Below are positions 7,082 through 10,690 of a stretch of DNA of 10,690 bases, in pieces; the stretch's first letter is position 1, and each line of letters starts with the position of its first letter. Location of the stretch: assembly GCA_900542325.1 (NCBI GenBank), contig UQMY01000048.1, positions 1 to 10,690 of the forward strand, written 5' to 3'. A program made the translations under genes and the position numbers. Under the pieces are notes generated by a model. That model was not told where the DNA came from, searched no databases, and saw nothing but the letters and a program-made list of their open reading frames with translations. The DNA is from an uncultured Collinsella sp. (GTDB lineage Bacteria; Actinomycetota; Coriobacteriia; Coriobacteriales; Coriobacteriaceae).

Positions 7082-7130
7082 AAAAAAGAGGGGCGACCAC
7101 GGCGGGCTGGAGACATGGGTCCCGCCGTGG
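7082..7130 (-). terminator. Intercistronic hairpin plus T6 between DUF35 and ACP genes
   Basis: CCACGGCGGG (7097-7106) pairs perfectly with CCCGCCGTGG (7121-7130) around a 14-base loop. On the minus strand the stem is followed after 9 bases by TTTTTT (7082-7087). The distance from stem to T-run is longer than in an efficient intrinsic terminator. Partial termination, or protection of the upstream mRNA end after processing, would set different levels for the first two genes and the rest. Confidence 0.55.
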
Positions 7131-7167
7131 CCTAAGAGAGGAATCGAATTGTTACAAGGGTGAAAAC

Positions 7168-7590
7168 TTAGTCGTCAAGCTCGAACGTAAGCTCCTTGTA
7201 GCCCGGACGGTCGATGACCTTGGCATGGACGCCAACGGTCTCGCCCGCCATGAGTTTGGCGCGAATCTCGGGGGCCTTCTTCTTGGTAATGCCGTAGATG
7301 ACGTAGGTGTACTGAGAACCCTCGTCGATATCAACGGCGCCGTAGGCGTACTTGCCATACTCCTTAAGGTAGGGCTTGTCGTTCTGCGGACCAGGCAAGG
7401 TAAAATCGATCAGATGGCCGTGACCGGAAACCTGGACCCAATCGGTCTTGTGATAGCCGCAGGCATTGCAGGCAAGGTGGGGCGGAAACTCGACGGCTCC
7501 GCACTCGGGGCATTGGCGCGCCCAATAGATGCCCTCTTCAAGACCCGTGTAGAACTTCTTGACCACGGGCTCCATATCTTTGAGTTGCAT
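7168..7590 (-). CDS. DUF35 Zn-ribbon / OB-fold protein, partner of the thiolase
   Basis: A 140-residue protein with an N-terminal rubredoxin-like zinc ribbon, cysteines 27, 30, 41 and 44 (CPEC and CNAC), and a C-terminal OB-fold of the DUF35 type (about residues 50-140; conserved stretches YGAVDIDEG and GETVGVHAKVID). Proteins of this family are obligate partners of thiolase-like enzymes: in archaeal acetoacetyl-CoA thiolase/HMG-CoA synthase, in the PhlB subunit of the phloroglucinol acyltransferase, and in ChsH2 of the steroid aldolase. They bridge subunits and contact the CoA or acyl substrate. Here the gene follows the thiolase gene by 38 bases with a strong AAGGAG ribosome site 8 bases before the ATG. 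A stable complex with the thiolase-like protein is expected. All four zinc ligands are present. Confidence 0.92.
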   Translation of the reverse strand: MQLKDMEPVVKKFYTGLEEGIYWARQCPECGAVEFPPHLACNACGYHKTDWVQVSGHGHLIDFTLPGPQNDKPYLKEYGKYAYGAVDIDEGSQYTYVIYGITKKKAPEIRAKLMAGETVGVHAKVIDRPGYKELTFELDD

Positions 7591-7628
7591 GAGAATACTC
7601 CTTATGGGAAATCGAAAACCGCGGTCGC

Positions 7629-8894
7629 TTAGGCGACGGTACGAAGAATCTGGCAGCGCACGTTCTGAGAACCGCCAAAACCGCGCAGGAACGCCGTCTC
7701 GGGAACCTTCTTCATCTGGGTAGCACCGGCGACGCCACGCATCTGCTTGACGGCCTCAACGATATCGGCGATGCCGGATGCACCATGGGCGTGACCGAAG
7801 TTGCAACGACCACCGTGCGGGTTGATGGGCTTATCGCCGTCAAAAGCGGTGCGACCATCGATCGCGTACTTCCAAGCCTCGCCGCGCGGAATATAGCCGC
7901 ACTCCTCAGCCGAGACGATCTCGGAAGCAAGGAAGAAGTCATTGCACATAAACAGGTCGATCTCGTCGGGGCTCACGCCGGTAAGGTCGTAGGCCTGCTT
8001 GGCGGCAAGCTCGGTAGCCCAGTGCTCGTTGTGAAGCAGGCCGGCCTCGACCGCAGAAGCGCCCGTACCCAAAACCTCAATAGGCGCATACGGCACGCCC
8101 ATGGTCTTGGCCTTCTCCGTGGGCATCACGACAACAGCTGCGGCACCGTCGCATTTCTTCTCAAAGCCGGTAACACGCAGGTACTGCGTAACGCGCGGGT
8201 TATACATGCTCTTGAGATACTCGTCGGCGGTATCGAACCCGGCTGCCTTCGCGTCCTCCTCGACCGTAGTCTCGTACCAGGCAAGGGGATTCAGGACGGC
8301 ACCGCGGCGAAGGCTCTTGGTAAGGCCGTTCAGGGCGTCATCAATCTGATCGGCGGTAAGGTCGTACTGCATCGAATACTCGTTGATCCAGTTGTCGAAC
8401 GACACGCCAAAGGCGCCGTCGAGCGGGCGACCATACGCGCGGTCATAGATCTTATCGAGCGAGGGAATCATGACGTCGAGCGTAAAGTCCTGACGAATAT
8501 GGGAGGGCATATGCTCGACGGGAAGAGTCGAAGCCAAATCGCAGGCACCCGTAAGGACAACGTCGTAAGCACCGGAAGCAACCGCCATCACGGCCTGCTC
8601 AAGGGCGACGTAACCCGTGCAGCAAGCCTCGGAATGATGGACGGAGCCCTTGGCACGAACGCCAAACCAATCGGCAACCTGCATGTTGGGGGTAATGCAA
8701 TCGCCAACGAGATACGGATTGGCGCTGCCGTGATAGAAAAAGTCGATATCGCGGGGCTCAAGACCGGCATCGGCAATTGCCTCGAGGGCCGCATAGCCAA
8801 ACGCCTCGCCCTCGCCAATACCCTGGGTCTCGGGATGCTCCTCAAAATCCTTGAACGGGGTGCAGCCCACGCCTACAATCGAGACGCTGCGCAT
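7629..8894 (-). CDS. Thiolase-like (SCP2/acetyl-CoA acetyltransferase type) enzyme
   Basis: The protein has thiolase fold and starts MRSVSIVGVGCTPF, typical of the DUF35-associated thiolase branch. The nucleophile region SEACCTGYVA (about residues 88-97) gives Cys91 as probable catalytic cysteine. NPHGGRCNFGHAHGASG (358-374) gives the catalytic His368. The second thiolase cysteine, normally in a C-x-G-G-G loop near the C-terminus, is absent: that place reads FLRGFGGSQN. Enzymes with this pattern do thiolysis, Claisen condensation or acyl transfer, with DUF35 partners. I start at the ATG with GGAAAG before it; a GTG 21 bases upstream (8915) with AGGA 11 bases before it would add seven residues. 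It is the first gene of the operon. Fold and partner are certain, the reaction is not. Retention of Cys91 argues against an Ltp2-type retro-aldolase. Confidence 0.88.
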   Translation of the reverse strand: MRSVSIVGVGCTPFKDFEEHPETQGIGEGEAFGYAALEAIADAGLEPRDIDFFYHGSANPYLVGDCITPNMQVADWFGVRAKGSVHHSEACCTGYVALEQAVMAVASGAYDVVLTGACDLASTLPVEHMPSHIRQDFTLDVMIPSLDKIYDRAYGRPLDGAFGVSFDNWINEYSMQYDLTADQIDDALNGLTKSLRRGAVLNPLAWYETTVEEDAKAAGFDTADEYLKSMYNPRVTQYLRVTGFEKKCDGAAAVVVMPTEKAKTMGVPYAPIEVLGTGASAVEAGLLHNEHWATELAAKQAYDLTGVSPDEIDLFMCNDFFLASEIVSAEECGYIPRGEAWKYAIDGRTAFDGDKPINPHGGRCNFGHAHGASGIADIVEAVKQMRGVAGATQMKKVPETAFLRGFGGSQNVRCQILRTVA

Positions 8895-8921
8895 GTTCTT
8901 TCCGAGCGTAACCACTGAATA

Positions 8922-8940
8922 TCACATCCTAATCATGTGA
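8922..8940. promoter_or_regulatory. Palindrome over the ribosome-site region of the thiolase gene
   Basis: TCACAT (8922-8927) and ATGTGA (8935-8940) form a perfect inverted repeat with a 7-base spacer. In the minus-strand mRNA it would be a hairpin whose loop holds AGG, the core of the Shine-Dalgarno for the alternative GTG start at 8915. It could gate translation or be a protein operator. The role is inferred. Confidence 0.35.
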
Positions 8941-8951
8941 AGGTGTACGGA

Positions 8952-9015
8952 GTGATGGCGCAGTCCGGCCGCGAGCGAAGGTGAGAGAGCGCTCGCGGCT
9001 TTTCTGTGCCGTCAC
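8952..9015. other. Long hairpin in the leader of the thiolase operon
   Basis: An inner helix GCCGCGAGCG/CGCTCGCGGC (8968-8977 with 8990-8999) is perfect. An outer 12-bp helix joins 8952-8963 to 9004-9015. Its two non-Watson-Crick positions are U-G or G-U if the plus strand is transcribed, but A/C mismatches on the minus strand. On the plus strand TTTTCT (9000-9005) follows the inner stem, like an intrinsic terminator, but no plus-strand gene is visible. On the minus strand it would lie in the 5' leader of the thiolase mRNA. Confidence 0.5.
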
Positions 9016-9020
9016 ACGTT

Positions 9021-9038
9021 GAACTACTGCAGTGGTTC
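9021..9038. promoter_or_regulatory. Candidate TetR-family operator
   Basis: GAACTACTGCAGTGGTTC is an 18-bp palindrome with 8 of 9 pairs matching. It lies between the TetR/PPTase terminator and the thiolase gene, where the operon promoter should be. A weak promoter (TTTAAC, 17 bases, TACGTT on the minus strand) would place the start of transcription on it. The adjacent TetR-type gene makes it the best operator candidate in the window. Size and symmetry fit the family; binding is inferred. Confidence 0.45.
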
Positions 9039-9086
9039 TTTTGAACGTAGCTTTAGTTTATGAGGGGTTAAACGGGACACGTGAGA

Positions 9087-9130
9087 CAAAAAGCCCCGAT
9101 GTGTCCCATCATATGGGACGCATCGGGGCT
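9087..9130 (-). terminator. Strong intrinsic terminator of the PPTase-TetR unit
   Basis: On the minus strand AGCCCCGATG, one mismatched position, then GTCCCAT pair with their complement across a 3-base loop (stem 9092-9130, 17 Watson-Crick pairs), followed directly by TTTTT and GTCTC. It ends transcription from the TetR gene about 107 bases after its stop codon, and separates that unit from the thiolase operon. The complement reads AAAAAGCCCCG on the plus side, so only the minus direction has the T-run. Confidence 0.85.
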
Positions 9131-9236
9131 AAGCGTTCCAAATAGCAGATAAACGGACTCGTATTATTTGAGTAATGATCAGAGATATCTAAAAACTCGC
9201 CCTGAATACAGCCGTTTATCCCCAAATATCGACCGC
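9131..9236. other. 3' untranslated stretch of the TetR transcript
   Basis: This A+T-rich stretch contains no gene. GATAAACGG (9148-9156) and CCGTTTATC (9212-9220) are exact inverted copies that could pair across 55 bases, with the palindrome AGATATCT (9183-9190) between them. It may fold as one structured 3' end with the terminator hairpin. Confidence 0.35.
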
Positions 9237-9854
9237 TCACGCGACTGGCCTTTCAAAATCGGGAATACGTGGGTGTCGATGACGCGATGCATCGTCGACA
9301 AAGAGCGGTGCGTAGAACATGCGATTGAGGGCGGCGGCAACGGTGCGCGCCTCAAGGTCGGGCCGGGCCTCGAGCCAATACTGAATGAGGTTATGGTGGC
9401 CCGCAAGCGCAAATGCTAGATACAGGTCGAGGTCCGTTTCATCGGAAAATGTCGAGCGAAGCCGATTGCGAAAATAGTCATGCATAAAGATCGTTGCCTT
9501 GTGAGCAAACACGGGGTCGCCGTTATCGCTGTTAAGCGCCAAAACTTTCGAGCGATTAGCCTTGAGGATCTCCATGCGCTTGATCATCGTGGGCGTAGGG
9601 TCCAGCTGCGCATCGCCAAAGCGAGCCTCCAGCGCAACATCATTGATGTCCTGCATATTCTGGAGCAGCTCATCTTCAAAACGTTTAACCACATCATCGA
9701 CAGAGCGATAACAGCGATAGAACGTCGATTTGGATGTATGGGCAAGGCGAAGTACCTCGGCCACCTTAATCGACTGCACCGGAGTTGTCGCCATAAGTTC
9801 AAAGACGGCATCCTCGATCCGTGAAGCAATATCGTTTTGAGCGTTCAGTGACAT
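9237..9854 (-). CDS. TetR/AcrR-family transcriptional regulator
   Basis: The 205-residue protein has an N-terminal helix-turn-helix (about residues 10-60; SIKVAEVLRLAHTSKSTFYRCYRS followed by VDDVVKRFEDELL), the usual TetR arrangement with the S-x-x-T-F-Y-x-x-(F/Y) recognition helix. The all-helical C-terminal part (70-190) resembles the ligand and dimer domain of this family and gives no clue to the ligand. The TetR gene starts 28 bases after the PPTase stop, with AGGGAAGG as ribosome site, so the two are co-transcribed. Its terminator is at 9087-9130 and the acyl operon begins just beyond. The natural reading is a local repressor of the operon that responds to its substrate or an acyl thioester; the palindrome at 9021-9038 is the likely target. 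That link is inference. Confidence 0.9.
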   Translation of the reverse strand: MSLNAQNDIASRIEDAVFELMATTPVQSIKVAEVLRLAHTSKSTFYRCYRSVDDVVKRFEDELLQNMQDINDVALEARFGDAQLDPTPTMIKRMEILKANRSKVLALNSDNGDPVFAHKATIFMHDYFRNRLRSTFSDETDLDLYLAFALAGHHNLIQYWLEARPDLEARTVAAALNRMFYAPLFVDDASRHRHPRIPDFERPVA

Positions 9855-9882
9855 GGCGGCCTTCCCTATTGGCGATTGGCTC

Positions 9883-10521
9883 CTATGCTACCCGAAAGGC
9901 ATGCTCCTTGACGACGATACGAGGCTTAGAGCGTGCCGCACAAGAGATGACGCAGCGACCGTATGTCACCGACGAAGTATTCCATCCGCCGGGCATGCCA
10001 TCTTTGCGAGGGTCAATCGAAAACCCGACGCCTTCAGCCTTGAGGATGGCCTCGATGCGCGTCCACGTCTGACTCATGCGAAGATTGCGTTCTTGCAAAT
10101 TGGGAGCAGCGTTAATCCACGCGCGCTCGTCATCGTTCACCATACGCCCAACCGCAACGGAAGCAATCTCATCGATCGCCTCGATATCCACGCCAATAGG
10201 TCCTCCAACCGACCGAGCAACATCGGAAACAGCGAGGACGGCCACGCTTCCGCCATGTGAAATGGAAATAGAGGGTGCCTCCCCATCCGCAAGCTCGATC
10301 TTGCCGAAAGCAGAACGCGCAAGCTGGGTGTCGTCGAAGACACCCAGGGCGTCGCGAAGCAGCAGACCCACGCCTGCAGCTTCCCTCCGAGACGCAATTG
10401 GGAGATCACCGTTGGAAGCACGTAAGGCATAGCGTCCCGCGATTAATGCCATATCAACGGTCTCGCCGAGATCGATCGCAGAAACATCAACGAGATGTAC
10501 GGTTATATTCAAAATGGTCAA
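9883..10521 (-). CDS. Sfp-type 4'-phosphopantetheinyl transferase
   Basis: The enzyme moves the 4'-phosphopantetheine arm from CoA to a serine of a carrier protein. The diagnostic motifs are SISISHGG (84-91), IGVDIEAID (109-117; Asp112 and Glu114 as Mg ligands) and WTRIEAILKAEGVG (153-166; Glu157, Lys161). At 212 residues it fits the compact Sfp-like class rather than AcpS (about 120). The start is uncertain: no ATG precedes the conserved part closely. TTG at 10521 with GGGGG directly before it, or TTG at 10512 with the same G-run 9 bases upstream, are the options; the ATG at codon 24 would remove the first strand. The gene leads a two-gene unit with the TetR regulator. It is the only such gene seen, and with the ACP 2.8 kb away it probably serves that carrier. 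Confidence 0.88.
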   Translation of the reverse strand: MTILNITVHLVDVSAIDLGETVDMALIAGRYALRASNGDLPIASRREAAGVGLLLRDALGVFDDTQLARSAFGKIELADGEAPSISISHGGSVAVLAVSDVARSVGGPIGVDIEAIDEIASVAVGRMVNDDERAWINAAPNLQERNLRMSQTWTRIEAILKAEGVGFSIDPRKDGMPGGWNTSSVTYGRCVISCAARSKPRIVVKEHAFRVA

Positions 10522-10608
10522 CCCCCACTCGATTGAGATGACAAGGCTAAACAGACGCTCAGAACCGCTCTTTCATGAATCGAGGTACCTTTTGCCGGCG
10601 ATTTGGCG
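10522..10608. other. Short upstream region of the PPTase gene
   Basis: It holds the promoter for the PPTase-TetR unit in principle, since a terminator closes the tRNA just upstream. I see no -35/-10 pair good enough to mark and no convincing operator palindrome like the one at 9021-9038. Confidence 0.3.
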
Positions 10609-10648
10609 ACCAAAACAAAACAGCCCAGAGGACATAGCCTCTGAGCTG
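10609..10648 (-). terminator. Intrinsic terminator of the tRNA transcript
   Basis: AGC-CAGAGG and CCTCTG-GCT (10622-10631 with 10638-10647, one mismatch) form a hairpin with a 6-base loop, followed on the minus strand by GTTTTGTTTTGG. It stands 9 bases after the CCA end of the tRNA. Confidence 0.75.
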
Positions 10649-10656
10649 CGAACATT

Positions 10657-10690
10657 TGGTGGGCGTTAGAAGATTTGAACTTCTGACCTC
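10657..10690 (-). tRNA. tRNA, 3' part only (isotype undetermined)
   Basis: On the minus strand the sequence ends with a T-arm AGAAG-TTCAAAT-CTTCT, then AACGCCC as the 3' acceptor strand, discriminator A, and an encoded CCA (tgg at 10657-10659). The rest, including the anticodon, lies beyond the window edge. The 5' acceptor strand should read about GGGCGTT. Confidence 0.85.

Noticed and set aside
7785..8918. Long open frame on the plus strand opposite the thiolase gene (377 codons)
   Set aside because: Fully antisense to a gene with clear thiolase motifs; its own translation shows no recognisable domain.
1..10690. CRISPR arrays, insertion sequences, phage genes or attachment sites
   Set aside because: No repeat-spacer pattern, transposase, integrase or flanking direct repeats were seen. 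The tRNA at the edge could be an integration site, but nothing next to it looks integrated.

Overview
The window looks like G+C-rich chromosomal DNA from an anaerobic gut actinobacterium of the Coriobacteriia, probably Collinsella or a close relative. This rests on the mix of an oxygen-sensitive class III ribonucleotide reductase, an acyl-phosphate energy module, and high-GC codon use with strong antiparallel shadow frames. The genus is inferred from general impression, not from a database match. Every gene I can support lies on the minus strand, so transcription runs from the high-coordinate end to the low one.

Layout in transcription order. (1) The 3' part of a tRNA (10657-10690, cut by the window edge) with its own terminator. 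(2) A two-gene unit: an Sfp-type 4'-phosphopantetheinyl transferase (9883-10521) and a TetR-family regulator (9237-9854), closed by a strong terminator at 9087-9130. (3) A palindrome-rich intergenic stretch (8895-9086) that should hold the promoter, operator and leader of the next operon. (4) A seven-gene operon: a thiolase-like enzyme, a DUF35 zinc-ribbon/OB-fold partner, a stand-alone acyl carrier protein (ACP), a phosphate acyltransferase, a butyrate-kinase-like acylate kinase, an MFS transporter and a small four-helix membrane protein. Three of its intercistronic gaps carry GC-rich hairpins with T-rich tails. (5) A 565-base gap holding an 80-base imperfect hairpin and the nrdD promoter, with a pair of NrdR-box-like sites 32 bp apart. 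(6) nrdD, the anaerobic ribonucleoside-triphosphate reductase, followed by another stable hairpin at the window edge.

The most interesting content is parts 2-4. A carrier protein and the type of enzyme that would load its phosphopantetheine arm sit beside a TetR regulator and a thiolase/DUF35 pair. The same operon has the two enzymes that interconvert acyl-thioester, acyl-phosphate and free acid with ATP, plus a transporter. It has no obvious ketoreductase, dehydratase, acyl-CoA ligase or complete fatty-acid-synthase set. I read it as a self-contained, ACP-dependent pathway. It could either cleave an imported acyl compound and conserve energy as ATP, or activate a carboxylate for C-C bond formation and export. 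Substrate and direction cannot be determined from sequence alone.
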